Assembly (NCBI GenBank): GCA_022559985.1
Contig: JAFJTR010000034.1
Location: 186,001-250,000, forward strand
DNA length: 64,000 nucleotides
Direction of reading: 5' to 3'
DNA from: Parastagonospora avenae f. sp. tritici 18332-5
Lineage: Eukaryota > Ascomycota > Dothideomycetes > Pleosporales > Phaeosphaeriaceae
Part shown: positions 10,398 to 23,723 of the stretch, one piece after another
Layout: each line of letters begins with the position of its first letter
Numbering within the stretch: the stretch's first letter is position 1
Position numbers and translations under genes: made by a program
Notes under the pieces: model-generated
The model's database searches: none
What the model was told of the DNA's origin: nothing
The model's input: only the letters and a program-made list of their open reading frames with translations

Positions 10398-10895
10398 TCA
10401 CCAGCCTTCTAGCAGCTTATTGTATCCCTCAAGCCAATCCAAATGGTCGACCTCGATGCGGTTCTCATTTCTTGCAGCTTCCCAGCGTTCTGCAGGCTCA
10501 ATTAACGGGGGCTCCGGCACCGCCTCTACGAAAGTTATTAGCCAAGGACCCTCATGCTCTCTCAGAATCTTCGCGGTATCCCATATTTCATCACTGAACT
10601 CGGACTCTAGACAAACGGGAATTGTACCCTGCAAGACTTCTTTGACAATTTCTGGAAAACCGCTGATAACGCCATTATCGGATAGGTCCGACGTTGCTTG
10701 CTGCCGCCGGAAATGCTCGGCGTTCGCGTCTTGCCACGCTGCCACTTTGACTACCGTATCAACGAAGTTTTGACTAGCATCTGCCGAAGGGCCGTGACCA
10801 TGTTTTGCGTGTATGTAGTGAGCCAGGCTACTGCAAGGGCAACTATTAAAATAAACAAGAGATCTTGGGCATTGAAAGGCTAGCCGACTATGCAT
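10398..10895 (-). pseudogene. Truncated relative of the 2EXR-family gene (C-terminal part only)
   Basis: A 165-codon frame whose last 125 residues resemble the end of the decayed 2EXR gene at 3276-3640. Shared blocks include VAAWQ/VAKWQ, FPEIVKEVLQGTIP/FAEIIKEIVEGDSP, ILREHEGPW/ILREHQGNW and ERWEAARNE/EGWKAARRD. The 2EXR N-terminus and the central AIRFL block are missing, and about 300 bases upstream show no trace of them. The first 40 residues (from the ATG at 10895) do not look like the family. It is therefore most likely a partial copy left by deletion or incomplete duplication. A short expressed protein cannot be excluded because this remnant frame is intact. Confidence 0.65.
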
Positions 10896-11529
10896 GTAAG
10901 GTTATCGTGACCCCACATAACATGAAAGTGTTGTCACAGCGTGCCGTCGACATACATGTGACCGAGGTTGCAGAATGGCCACTTTTGCGCCCTTTGATGC
11001 GAGCTCAAGGCATAAATCTCTCCACTCTCTCTGCACATGAGCCGACGTGTACCTTTGTAACAGTACCAATGAACTGGACAAAGGAGTCATCTTTTAGACC
11101 CTTACTCAAGCATTGTGAGCTAAGATATGATAACTGGTGTGAAGGGCGGAGGAGAGCCGGAGCCGGAGTTTGTGGGGCCGTGTTCACTAGTGACTCTTTA
11201 GAATGATTGAAAATTCAGACGGACCAGTGCCGGTATAGTACTCGTCTTTTTAGACAAGCCGGGTGATACTCGTCTTTGTAATATTCTCCATGTAATTATA
11301 TGGAAATCTTTGAGGACACACAGGCTACCTGTTCACCTCTTCTTGGTAGGACAGAGTTCAAGCACAACACAGGGTCTGGCTTCCAATTGGAAGTGGCGGG
11401 TCGCCTGCTAGCAAGCAGGATACGCTAGTGAGCACAAGTGCACCCGCAAACGTCAGTGCACCCGGTTACACCTCAACACCACATCACGCATTCTTTCTAC
11501 ATCACACCATCTCATTATCTACAATCACT
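10896..11529. other. Intergenic, no gene seen
   Basis: About 630 bases. Two overlapping 60-codon minus frames lack any family features. A short direct repeat (TACTCGTCTTT at 11239 and 11268) is visible. The promoter of the plus-strand gene at 11530 should lie here. Confidence 0.5.
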
Positions 11530-13155
11530 ATGGCCCAAGGTTCATTCTTTTACGACGTCGCCTTCGCCCTCCAGTACTTCGACGGCTCTGCCCTAGCCTT
11601 CGGCGTCGATAAGTACTCATATCATACGCTCGCAATTCTCCTTGACGTCACTCTTTACGAGCGCGACCTGCAGCTCTACTACGAAGGTCTTGTGCTATTC
11701 GACCGCTACGGTGACGCGTTCGACCGGAACTTGGTCACTGAAAGAGACGAACAGGATAGGCGAAACTAGCTGTTTCGTGACGTCTTCCAGGAGCTGGACC
11801 GAATCGAACGGCCAGCGCCAATCTTCTGGTCTGGTGATGCAACTGGGGATCGGACACATCGGAAGAGGTTGCTGAGCCTCTTTCAACGCGACAATAGCAG
11901 CGCAGAGGCTGCGGGTTTACAACGACCTGGCGGAGGCATCCACTGCATGCCGTCTCCAAGTTCGCTGGTCGGCACGATGAACCGCTCCAGGCTATCATAT
12001 CACACTACCATGGCCGCAAGTCATGAGCGCGTCAAAGTCCCGCAATTGGAATCGATCGCCGAACATCCTTGCATCGTTACCTCGGAACCAAGTCGGAAGT
12101 CCAAGAAGAAAGCTGATCGGCGCAAGCTGAAAGAGGCGGAAGCACCCGTGACACCCATCGCAATGCCTGTTCCCAGGTCCGCCAAGCTCACCGATGTTGT
12201 GGCAGCGATGGAAAAGTCGTCAGACGCAACAGGTACCGATTCCCGTCCTGTGGGTGAGCTGGAGGTTTTCAGGCTTGATAAAGGGAAAAGCAAAGCGAGG
12301 GAGGCGCGGTCTGCAGCCACCCGGGCTCCCATAACTGACGGCGGAGCGCAGCCAAAGATGGTCCAAAGTGACGATTCGCACAGTCGCGACCTCTTGCATC
12401 AACTCATGGACCCCCACGCAGATCAGGCCGGTATACTATATATGGATATCTTGCCTACTGACATCGCAAGAATCAGCGCTACCCAATCTCTGATAGTCGA
12501 CGTTATGGTGCACCCGATGATTGCTCAAGGAGACGACACGCACTGGGCCAAGCTTGTGCTTCGACTCCTGGATTCCACTGAAGACCAGCAGGATGTACTG
12601 TCGGAACTTTACTTCTTTCCTGGCAAAGAGCCCATCTCTGACCACGAGGTCGCGGAATGGCAACAAGCGACGGATGCGCTACTCGAACAGGTCAACGATC
12701 TTCGTAAGTTGGTCGACAAGACGCCCTCCCTCAACTTCAAGGAGCCCAGTGAGAAGTCTTTTCTCGACCAGGGGATCGACATGGGAATGTTCGACCTAGG
12801 ACGAATCTTTGGCACAGGAAAGGCCGACGAGAAGATGTTCGGTGACAGAGGCCCCTCGAGAAAAGAGTATCTGCGTGGAGCGTCGAAGCCAGGATACTGG
12901 AAGGCGTACGTCCGGAAAGAGCTCGCAGCTCGCAGATTACGAACTATTGGGGGCGAACACGCTGCGCAATTTCTCATCGAAAGCTCCCAGGATCAAAGCA
13001 TCATGTCGCCGCCCCGACCACGGATTACAAGCGCCCGTAGCAACTCGGAAGATATCTGGGAATCAGACGCTGTACCTACGACTAAGTCAGACAAGAATGG
13101 GGTCGCCAGTGCGATTCCTCGGGAGCCTATGTCTCGCATAAAACGGCGTGGGTGA
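11530..13155 (+). CDS. Orphan protein with an in-frame TAG or a weak intron
   Basis: One plus-strand frame runs from ATG 11530 to TGA 13155 except for TAG at 11767-11769. Text on both sides reads as coding (LVTERDEQDRRN, then LFRDVFQELDRIERP). A 57-nt intron 11734-11790 (donor GTCACT, branch-like GTGACG, acceptor TTCCAG) would remove the stop and keep phase, giving 522 residues. The donor is poor. Otherwise the TAG is a premature stop, possibly CAG to TAG. The N-terminus (MAQGSFFYDVAFALQYF) is hydrophobic and aromatic. The middle is basic (KSKKKADRRKLKEAE). A helical segment around VAEWQQATDALLEQVNDLRKLV follows, and the C-terminus is polar. No known domain is recognised. It could be a lineage-restricted gene or one starting to decay. 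Confidence 0.55.
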
Positions 13156-14007
13156 GGGTAGTGTCCTGTCTTCGAGAAAGAGAGGAAGACATGAAGGAGA
13201 TTGTTAGTTGAATTCGGGGATGGAAAGCGCTATGTATTTATGATGCCGGTGAGGCCGAGAAGGACACGCTCTATTAACCAACAAGTATATAAAAGCTAAA
13301 CTCTTCATCAAACCCTTCCTCTTGACAAGGTTCGCACCGGGCCAAAGTCTAAATAGTGTCGTGAGCAAACGAAGGATTAAGGTTAGGTTTTCTTCTGATA
13401 CGGGTCGGTAGGTGCATGTGATGTGAGTGATGCATGGAGTATATGGATTATTCGTCACACAAGACGAAGACTACTCAACTGTAACAATCATCATCTAGAG
13501 GCACTCCAGATGGTAGCAAGAAGGTGATGTTGAGTTAGAGATCAGTCCGGGGCTAGTGCTAGCGCGCTTGGCACGACCGGGATCTAGGAAGAACGGCCGC
13601 TGGCAGCTGGCAGCAGCCGAGAAACATGGCGTGCATGGAAATAGGGCTGGGATCTCACCTGTAAACCACCGAAGGCCTTCCGCACCCCACAAAAGCGCAT
13701 CGTGGGTACACGATCACTTGCGGGCTTCATCTGTATTGCTACGTCACCTCAATCCTCCTCAAACCTCCTCATCACCCCTAGACGACGCCGCTGCTCGCCG
13801 GTTCCGGGACTCCCGCTGCTCGCCGCATTCCTTCGACCGATATATCCGCACACTCACTCGGCCGCCCTCAATGCCCCATCGTTGCTAGCCCTGCCCTCGA
13901 CTATGTCCTGCAGGCCGAATCTCGCGAATTCAAAGCACGTCGCGTGCGCATACGCGCAGTCGATACGGTAGCACTCTGTGCAGTCAATGGACCCTGATTG
14001 AGCCGCC
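13156..14007. other. Intergenic, upstream of FMP27
   Basis: About 850 bases. The last 300 bases are C-rich on the plus strand, typical of a fungal promoter/5' leader, with several short upstream ATGs between 13870 and 13990. No gene is supported. Confidence 0.5.
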
Positions 14008-17000
14008 ATGGCCTTGCCCACGCTCCAATTTCTGGCAGGGCTTCTGCTGCTGCTATACCTGCTTTCTTTCGTCCTATTCGCTTTCATACGGGTCGTCACG
14101 GGCGTCTCCATACAACGACTAGGCTACTCGGGCCTGCGACGCATCGCCTTCACACCCAAAGATGGCCTGCGCATCGAGATTAGAGGTCTCGGCTTCTCCC
14201 TCCATCGCCCCACGTTCGCCCAGCCAACATGGGTCAGCATCGTCCTTACCGAACTCAAGGTCACGTTGGACCTCAAGGCCCTGGGCGCAAAACCTCCAAA
14301 GAAGTCGAGTTGGACATCTTGGACGAACGGATCGGAACAGCAGGACAGGAGCGGACACACCGCACCAGAGCAAGCCAAGGAGGACGATGACTCGGCGGGC
14401 GACGAAGAGGTCGAGCGCAGTCTGACGTGGAAGCGGCTAACGGATGCGAAGGAGAAGATCAAGCGCGTACACAGCAAAATAAACTGGATAAGGCAGGTCG
14501 ATCTAGTCGCACACGGCACAACTGTTGTCATCACCGACGTTGGGTCTCTCCAAGTAGGCGGACTTTCCCTCGCAGTGGACACCAGACGCAAGACGGTGGA
14601 CCGCAGTCGCCTCTTCAACCACCACAAACCGAAGCCAGAACAGCAACAGCATCCCGCCGAATGGCTCTTCACTGCACGCAGCATCCTCTTCACCCTCGAG
14701 GGCAAAGAGTCAACCGAGATACTGGACCACTGCACCCTCAACGTCCATGGCTTTCTCAAAAAGGAACTGGAAGGCTTGCGTGATGCGTCCATATCGCTGA
14801 AGCTCGGTCGTCTGAGCATCCCCTATGATGACGTTCAGTTGTGCATGGAACGTGCAGAGAAGTGCCGCGCCAGTGTTGCCCGCAAGACATCACACCGTAA
14901 TCATTCGAGCATATCACTTACTGACATGATCGATGATTTGGACCACCCAAAGAGTCGCGAAAACGACATAGTTCGCACCGTGTCTGATTCAAGAGACTTT
15001 GCGAGCTCCATTCTGCGCGGCATCCATGAGTTTCAATTTGCCGTTGGCTTCCTGGGCTTAACTAAACAGATCCACTCCGGCCACGATGCAGACCCAGCCG
15101 TCTACCTCAACGTCTCCATGAAGGAGGTCGGAATGGACTTGCTCCGGTTGGATCCTCGGAGCCCAGCGCATCTCATGTACTTCTCGCCCAACGACATTGC
15201 GCATCAAGCTCTTCTTGCAGCCATTAGCATCTCAGTCGGCATCGACGACGGCCATGGCCATCCCGAACGTCTTCTCTACATACCCATGGCCACGACAACC
15301 TTGAACACCACTCTTCCGTCGAAGACAATTCAGTTCACCAGCGATCAAAAGAGCGCTGAACGCAACACCAACATTTTCTTTGCTAATCTGGTCGTTACTT
15401 CACCATCCTTAGATCTTGACCCAAAACATCTACCCTTGCTGCTTGCCTTGTTTCGGGATTACGAGACGCGCCGAAAGCCACCGAAGACGCGCAATAGTAA
15501 GCGATACCTGCTCCGGCGCCTCTTGCCCAAAGCGAATGTCAAGATCTCGATACACGAGCCGGTGATCCGAGTGACTCTGCCGCCCATGGACCCAGACCGG
15601 AACAAACTGGACGAGTTTGATTTGCTGATCTCGTCGTCTTCATCGGTTTCTCTAGACCTGGAGTCATCCCATGCTGCAGATGGCGAGCTTCACTATGCTC
15701 TCATCTCGACCTTCCGCATTAACGCACAGCAGCTCTACTACCAGACGGCCGCTATCGAGAGACACAATCTTCTGGTCACCGACTACGTTGAGCTCAGGGC
15801 ACAGATGAGTGCCGCACCAGACCCTATAGTAGAGTTGCGCGGAACTGCGCAGACATTTTCATGCTATCTCGTACGACCTGAGATCAGTGAGGGCTTACGG
15901 CAGATCGTCGCTCAGGTTCAAAAGGATGTGCAACGCAGGCCTACTGTGTCGAAGAAGAAGGACCTGAACTTCATCCGCAGATTGCCATCTTGGCTTGCAT
16001 ACTTCCATCTACAGGGCTCAGACTTCAATCTCGAAGTAGCAGGCGTCGACCCAGCCGTCTCGAAGCACAGTCGTGGTATTGCGCTGCATCTAGAGACATG
16101 GACAGCCGAGTACAAGCTCAATCGCGAAAACGACATCGAGTTGAAACCTATCAGACGGCGTGCGCCAAGCCGGACAATCAATCGCGACGAGCATCTTCTC
16201 CGTCCATCAAGCCCGTCATCACCAGTGTCACCTAGAAAACATTTGGCGAACCCCACGGATGGAAGGCGCCTTGCGATGCATTTCCATGGCCTGGAAGGAG
16301 TCGTCATTGAGGCTTCAGACTCGGCGGAATCAGAAGCCTGCCTATCGCTTCCCCGTATGGAGGTTGCAGTAAGCACGCTATCTGACAAACAAGGGCCAAT
16401 TTTCCATGTGCATGCCTTCGCGCAAAGCTTCTATGCGCACTACTCGCTGTACAGACACTTTGCGGTTTGCATGGCTTTGCAGGTCTTGCGGCAGTCATTT
16501 GACTGGTCTTCTGGACCACAAAAGTCTACTGAACCAGCGCCGCCAGGCTCATCTCGTCACCTCGCGTTGCCATCTTTTGACGCCGATGGCATTGATCTAC
16601 CTCTCGGCCTGAAGCCAGAGATCGTCACGATAGACTTCAAGGCCCAGTTTGTGCAGATTAAGGCTGATATGCCTGCTGAACCGCCTCTCATGCTTCAGAT
16701 CTATGGCTTAGAATCCGGTCGGCATCGATGGGCGAGCCCCTTTCTCCGCTCGCGCTTAGTACGACTCTATGCAGAAAACCCGAACGTGAAAGGAACTTGG
16801 AGTCGCATCGTGAGCGTGAAGTCTCTTCGCTTAGATTACCGGCAATCGAAACGCAGATATGGCCACATCGTGACTGACGAACGATCCTTCGACATCGCTA
16901 CTGATGCAATCCGTATAGCAGTCCCTCACCAGCTGGTCATGCACAAGATATTCGACAATATTGCCAATGTCATCAAAACGGTCAAGCAAATGAACTACCA

Positions 17001-20000
17001 CTTTGAGACAGGTACGGATCATTACATCTTGGACAAGGAGCCAGAAGGTCCGAAATGTGTGCCAAAGATTTCTCTGCGCAGTCGCGCTCTGCTCTTCGAG
17101 CTAGAAGACAGCTCATTCGAATGGAAACTTGGAACAATTTATCGTATCGGACTCATGGAGCAGAAGCAACGGCTGGCACGAGAACAAGCATTTGCTTTGA
17201 AAGTAAGAAGACTGCAGCAGCTGGACGAACAGCGTGGAAACTACCGCTCGCGAGCAAGATCCGCTCATGACTCTCGCGGACGGGGCAAATCCAAGAAGCG
17301 AGACAAGGAACTCCGGTTCCATCGACGAAGCAAGAGCGCATATTCAAGTGATGAAGAATCGCCGACTCGAGGCAGGTCTGATCATCCTATGCGATACAAC
17401 AAGGACGGGTTCAGTGGGCTCAGCGGCACATCCCACACCTCGATTGGAGAGGCCCGCGAAAAACTAAACCGCCTGAATGCCCAGACCTGGAGGAAGCGCA
17501 TAGATCATGCCTTGACAACCCAGAACCGTTCAATGAACGACATTCGCTCAATGTTCTGGGGCTTGGACGAACTTCCAGATGATATCGAACAGAAAGAGAT
17601 CATACTTGCCATTCCGCAACGACCTGCATTAATGGCACTCGCTGTCAGTGATCTCGATATCACCGTTGACAAGCCTTCTTTCCCGCTTTCTGAATATCCG
17701 AGATACCTTCACCGCATTGGCAAAGGCATGCCGCTCGACACGCAATACGCTCTTCTCATTCCCATGCATGTTCAGATCAATATGGGCGAGGCCAAGATTC
17801 AGCTTCGAGACTATCCGTTGCCATTGTTACATTTCCCAGCTATTGGCAGCATACAGTCATCACGACTTCCCAGTGTTTCTATGAGGACTGACTTCGTGAT
17901 TGCCGAGGAGTTCAGGGATGTTGAGTCTTCTCGAGTGAGCAGGGTCGTTGTAGTGCCTCAAGACCAAACGCCCTTGGGCGAGCCTACAGGCGGCTTTGCA
18001 GTTGATGTCCGCCGAACTGTTGCGCCTGTCAAGACCTACTCGGATATGGCGATCGACATCAACTCCGCGTATCCCACCAGAATTACATGGGGAACTTCCT
18101 ATCAGCCAGCCATTCAAGATATGATGCAAATCATCGAAAACTTCACAAAACCTGCCATCGATCCTTCTGAGAGAGTCGGCTTCTGGGACAAGATACGACT
18201 GACTTTCCACTCTCGCATCAATGTATCTTGGAGAGGTGATGGCGACGTTCACCTCATTCTCAAGGGTAGGTTACTATTCTGCTTTTATTACGGCGATTTG
18301 CTAACGGCTACCAGGCTCGCGTGATCCGTACATGGTGACTGGACACGGTGCTGGTTTCGTGATGTGTTGGCAGAACGATGTCCAATTGAGCCTCGCGGAG
18401 GACGAGGACCCCAGGAACTTCATGGTCGTCAAGAGTGGAAGTTACGTTCTCGCTATTCCAGACCTAAGCCACTATGCTCGTCATGAAACTGATGCCGAAG
18501 CCGCCAATCGACCGGAAACGGCCTCGAGTGTGTCTAGCCGTAGACAGCTCGCTGTATTCAAGAAGACTATCATGAAGCTCAACGGAAATGTGAAGTGGGT
18601 AGCAGGCTTAGTCTTTGAGCGGAATCTCGACAATGACCAGCGCTCTTTCGATTTCATCCCTCACTACAAGGTCACTCTCAGGAACCCGAAATATGCCAGA
18701 CCTGCTGGTGGAAAGGTAAAAGATGTCTCGCAACTGACATACAAACTCGGTACTAACAGTGATCAGGCCTACGATGCTTTCCGAGGGTTCCGCAGCAACC
18801 ACATACACATGTCCATTGCCATCGCTGCACCTTACGACAGGGATTGGAACGTGGCCAACATCGAGCGTTCCAAGACATACAACAGCGTCCATCTATCACC
18901 GCGCTTCTTCACGCACTTCTACAGCTGGTGGGCCATGTTCTCTGGTGCTATGTCCCTGCCCATCCGCCAGGGAAAGCTATGGCCTGGTGTGGAAAAGTCA
19001 AGCAAGAAGTTTGGTCGACATTTGGCGACCATCAAGTACAATTTACTGCTTTCGCCGCTGTACATGAGCCACATCTACAAGCATAAGGATGCTGAAGACT
19101 ATGGCGCAGGCGTTGTGTCAGCCACCGGACTGAAGGCTCGCCTAGACAGCTTCATGTTCGATCTTCATATGAGGCGTGAAGACTTTAGGACTCTCGTACA
19201 AGCACCCGAAGGTCAAGAGGACAGCAAGCAAAATCACACCACTGGTATGCGAATCAACCAGGTCCAATTAGACCTAATCAACACGGATGTACGCGCGGTG
19301 TCGGCGAGTATTGCGGGGACCGACCCTGAAGACGTGGACAATGCTACCGAAGACGATATGGCCAGCTACAACCAAGAGTACCTGACTGCGGATCTATCCA
19401 AATTTACTATCCCGGACAATGATTGGGGCTGGGTTGACATGGACGACTTCATCGAATTAGGCTGGATTTTGCCATCAAACCAACATCCTGAGACGCAAAT
19501 ACTGCCGCTTGCCTTTGCCCCACGTTTCACCTACTTCCGTCAGACCGATCATGCAGACAACATCTCCGGAGACGTCAATCGGAGAAGCCCCTTTGGCAAC
19601 GAACCTACACACCACTGTGTCATGTCTCAACGGAACGATCCACGAAGAGTGCAGTGCAGACTCATCGAACAACGCATAGAGCGCGTCAAAGAACAAGTGG
19701 AGCACAATCACCATGCGATTGGCGATGCTGAACTTCAGGTCATCCGCGAGGTTGATGGGACAGCCGAACATCAAAATCGCCTTGAAACACTCAAAAACCA
19801 CGCTTTATTCCTGCAACGGAAGCTCGAATTTCTGACCGCGATGCATGAGAGTCTTTTGGAGCGATGCGAGACGAATGAGCGCAGCCCCAAGTCTGACGGC
19901 GCTGAGACAGACGGGGAGGATGAGTATTTCGAAGCAAACGAAGACCATAGTCCATCAGAGGCTGGCACGAAAGGCGCTAATCCACACCCCAACGCGGACT

Positions 20001-23000
20001 ATATCAGTGACTTCAACAACCGCTTCATAATCCACAACGTACACTTAAAGTGGAGCAATTCGCTACGAAACATCATCCTTCGCTACATCCATCAAGTAAG
20101 CCAGCGTCGTGGTTTTGTGTACTACATGTCGCGACGCGCCGTCAAATTTATCCTCGATGTCGTTGATGAACAGAACAAGTCGCGTGGGCCGTCAACATCC
20201 AGCCCTGACGATATTGATGCGACTACGCCAATGGGTCTTAATGGGGAGGTAGGACTTACCATGGATGAGGCTGTGGAGCAACTCCTGCAGGATGGACGAA
20301 AGTTCGTCGAGGCTGACGATGCGGAACGAAGACCTGGTAGCAATCCCGAGAAAGCTCACCAGACCAAAGCCGAAGAAGATGTAGCAGAGGATTACGTGGC
20401 TCAAAATGCCTACCTCGTGCGACTGATCGCACCACAAATCCAGTTGCAGAGCGAAAGAAACACGAAAGCCGCAATTCTGGTAACAGCGAAAGGCATGCAG
20501 CTCAAAGTTCTTCAAATCATGGACAAGGACCGTGTCATGGATGAAGTGTCTGGCTTGGTGCAAAGACGATTCACCGCTGCTATGGACAGTCTACAGATCT
20601 TCGTCACCAACTCAAAAACTTTCAGCAACATGGCTGACATCCACATGTACTCTGGCAGCACCTATGGAACTCCGGCTGGCTCAGCTTGGCCGCCATGGGT
20701 GCCTTTCGAGGTCATGTTTGAGTTCAACACCAATCCATTCGGCTTCCAAAGAGTCGTACAAAGAACGTCGGCCAGTATGCGATACGATAAGCACAACACA
20801 CTGCGATTGAAGTACAACGACGACGTGTCCAAGGCAGATGCTGCTTCGACTACACAGAACATGGAGAGCCGCATCGATCATCTCTGGGTCGACTTTCCTC
20901 ACGTGCGAGCTCTTTGCGACTCCAGACAGTACTACGCAATGTACGTCATTGTTCTGGATCTTCTGCTCTATCGCGAGCCTCTCGAAAAGACGCGCAACGA
21001 ACGTCTCGAGAAGATCATGCTCGCATCTGACTTCAGCGACCTTGCTGGAGCTCCCGCTTTGGTCATGGGCCTACAAGAGCGCATTCGCCAATTGGAAGAA
21101 ATCAAAACTGTCTTCCAGATCAATGAAAAGTATCTCGACAAGCAAGGTTGGGAAGACCGTGTCGAGGTTGAGAAGGATTTGGCGGTGTACGAGGACGAAT
21201 TGTTCTTCGTCATGAAAGCAATCACGACTGCACAACGCAAACAAGACGATCGCGCTCAGGCAAAACAATCGACTGGCTTACTGCGCTGGTATATCACGGC
21301 TTCGGAGATCGTCTGGCATCTGCTACGCGAGGGTCAGGAGTCACTAGCAGAGTTCCAGCTCCAAAATGTCCTGTTCGACCGCACCGACAACAATGACGGC
21401 TCTAACTTCAATTCTTTGGAGATTGAGCGAGTCCGCGGTCTGAATCTCCTGCCGTACGCGTTATACCCCGAGATGATCTCCCCATATCTCGAGAACAATC
21501 AGCCTCTTCCGGAAAACTCAAAGTGCCTCAAGGTGCAGTTCGTCATGCTCGAAGCTATAGCAGGTATTCCTGTCATGGAGCACTTCGAGGTTAATCTGTA
21601 CCCACTCAAGGTGCAGCTGGAATGGGAGATCGGCAAGAAGCTGTTTGAATATGTCTTCCCGGCTATGAAGGACAAAGACAGCACTTCTTCGCCGTTCTTG
21701 GTCAAACACACGCTCCCTACTCCAGATGAGGAAGATGAAGATGGTTCGAGCAGCATGGTTTCCAGCATGACTAGCAGCATGAACAAGTCGATACCACAAG
21801 ATGAAGGCGCCGTCGACGCTCTAAAGGAACGACTTACACCGACATTACAGCTTCCTGATCCTTCGCAGAAGTCTGACCTTAAGAAGAAGGCTACTACAGA
21901 AAAGCGCCCAAGCGCTCACTACTTCCGATTCTTCCGAGACAATCCATCACGCAGCGGCTCGGAATTGCGAAGGACACTACACCCTAGCGCTGCCATGATG
22001 GCTGCATCGAGCGTCAGCTCGAACTCCCCGTCGCGACCAGCTTCTGTTCGCTCAAGCTCAACTGCGTCAGGGATGATGACTTCAGCCGAGTCAGATCGTA
22101 CTGCCAAACGCTTCGCCTTGTACCGCACTGGCACGAACCGACCGGGTACTGGCGAACGCAAGCCAACTAAGAAGGAACGATCGGATGATCTCACAGAGAT
22201 GATGACTCGTGCTTCCAACTACATGACTCTAGCATACGTCAAGATACCCTCCATGGTGCTTTGCTTGAGCTACAAGGGCAAAGGACAGCGCAACTTTGAA
22301 GACGTGCACGATCTCGTCTTCAAGATGCCTACTTTGGAGTACCGAAACAAGACCTGGTCCAACCTCGACCTAGCACTCCAACTCAAGAAAGACGTGATCC
22401 GCGCCCTCATCTCCCACGCCGGCGCCATCGTCGGCAATAAATTCTCCCGCGGCAGTCGCCCAGGCCGCAAAGAGCAAAGTCGCCTCCGCATGATTGCAAA
22501 CAGCAGCGCGCGCCTCAACGCCTCCCCCGACCTCTCCGGTACCGACTCAAACAGTATTCGCGATCACTCCCCTAACGGCTCACACGACTCCGGCTCCGAC
22601 ATGCCGCGCCGCTCGTTCACCTCCGGCCGACAAGGCTCCTTTATCAGCACCGTCTCCGAAGAATCCTCCACCCACCCCGCCACCCGCCCCCTCGCCACCC
22701 GCGCGCAATCCACCCACGGCAGCATCATGGGCGGCTTCCACACGGGCAACCACAACGCACTCGGCCTCGACGAGATGGAAGATGGGCGCACGTTCGCCGA
22801 CGAACTCTCCAGAGTAGACAACACGGAACCCGTCCATGCGAATCTTATTCATAGTCTGAGTAAGCATCTCACGCAGGTCGCGCCGTTTGGCGGACACATG
22901 AGGAGTCGCGCGGCGAGTGTGGGGCCAAGTCTTAATGGGGGTGCAGGTGGGAGTGTGGCTGAGGGGGAGGATGTGGGGGAGAGTGATGGGTGAGTTTACC

Positions 23001-23106
23001 TCCTTTTCTTGAATAGACTGGTGAAGGGATGATGGCTAACTTTTGATGCAGGCCGAAGAAAAAAGCGAGGGCTTTTGGAAAGAAGTTGCTGGGCAGGAGT
23101 AGCTAA
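14008..23106 (+). CDS. FMP27: FMP27/BLTP2-type bridge-like lipid transfer protein
   Basis: Exons 14008-18265, 18315-22989 and 23052-23106 join in phase to 2995 residues, the usual size for fungal Fmp27 (Hobbit/SABRE/BLTP2 family). Residues about 5-30 form one N-terminal membrane anchor (LAGLLLLLYLLSFVLFAFI). The motif GFWDK lies near residue 1391 and WPPW near residue 2211, the name-giving signatures of the Fmp27 GFWDK and WPPW domains. Known for the family: a long hydrophobic groove built of repeating beta modules that carries phospholipid between the ER and plasma membrane at contact sites. The last 500 residues are Ser/Arg-rich and disordered, ending KKLLGRSS. No frame error occurs over 9 kb, which makes this gene a useful internal control for assembly quality. 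Confidence 0.95.
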
Positions 23107-23723
23107 TGCGTACGGAGGAAGTAAGGAAAATTTTCTTTGTGTTGTAATTGCGGCATTGCATGGCGGTTTTCCTTTTTTTTTCTCCCAAGGGAGGAGACGG
23201 AAGGGGGCGGTTGTTTGTATATATTATCGTTCGCTGGGAGGCTGTTTTCATTGTGTTGGTGGGGCTTTGTGTATGCTGGTTGGCATGGTGGCTGGTGTTT
23301 GATGGGGGATTAACTCTGATTTGCTGCAAGGACGTTGTTATTATTGGTTCTGTGGGGGTGAGGATTCGGGATGGGTAGAGTAGATTAATCCACCATGTTC
23401 AGGTTTGACAACGCTGTCTCGGCATCTTTCTTGCTCTCTCATGCTTAGGGTGGAAGAGCAGAGTTACTTGTGGGCGAAGTTGGCTGCAAAAATGCAATTA
23501 TGCAATCCTGCAACAAAGCGATTGTAGAATTGTTTAAGAAGCTGTACAACGCCTTTCATCTGGTCTGGTTCAAAGTGTGATGGTGAAGGTTGTAGATGTC
23601 AGGGCAGCGCGACTGATCCGCGTTTTAGTGGTTTCACTAGTGCGATTTATTCCGCCTGTCATCCGAAGTCAGTCGCGACGCTTTCTGCAACCATCAAGAC
23701 AGCCCACTCATTCGCGTTTTGCT
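23107..23723. other. Intergenic, no gene seen
   Basis: About 620 bases after FMP27. It holds a G/T-rich stretch and is presumably 3' UTR followed by the old promoter of the decayed gene. No feature is supported. Confidence 0.5.

Noticed and set aside
14119..22897. Many antisense and shifted frames inside FMP27
   Set aside because: Shadows of a single well-supported 2995-residue gene.
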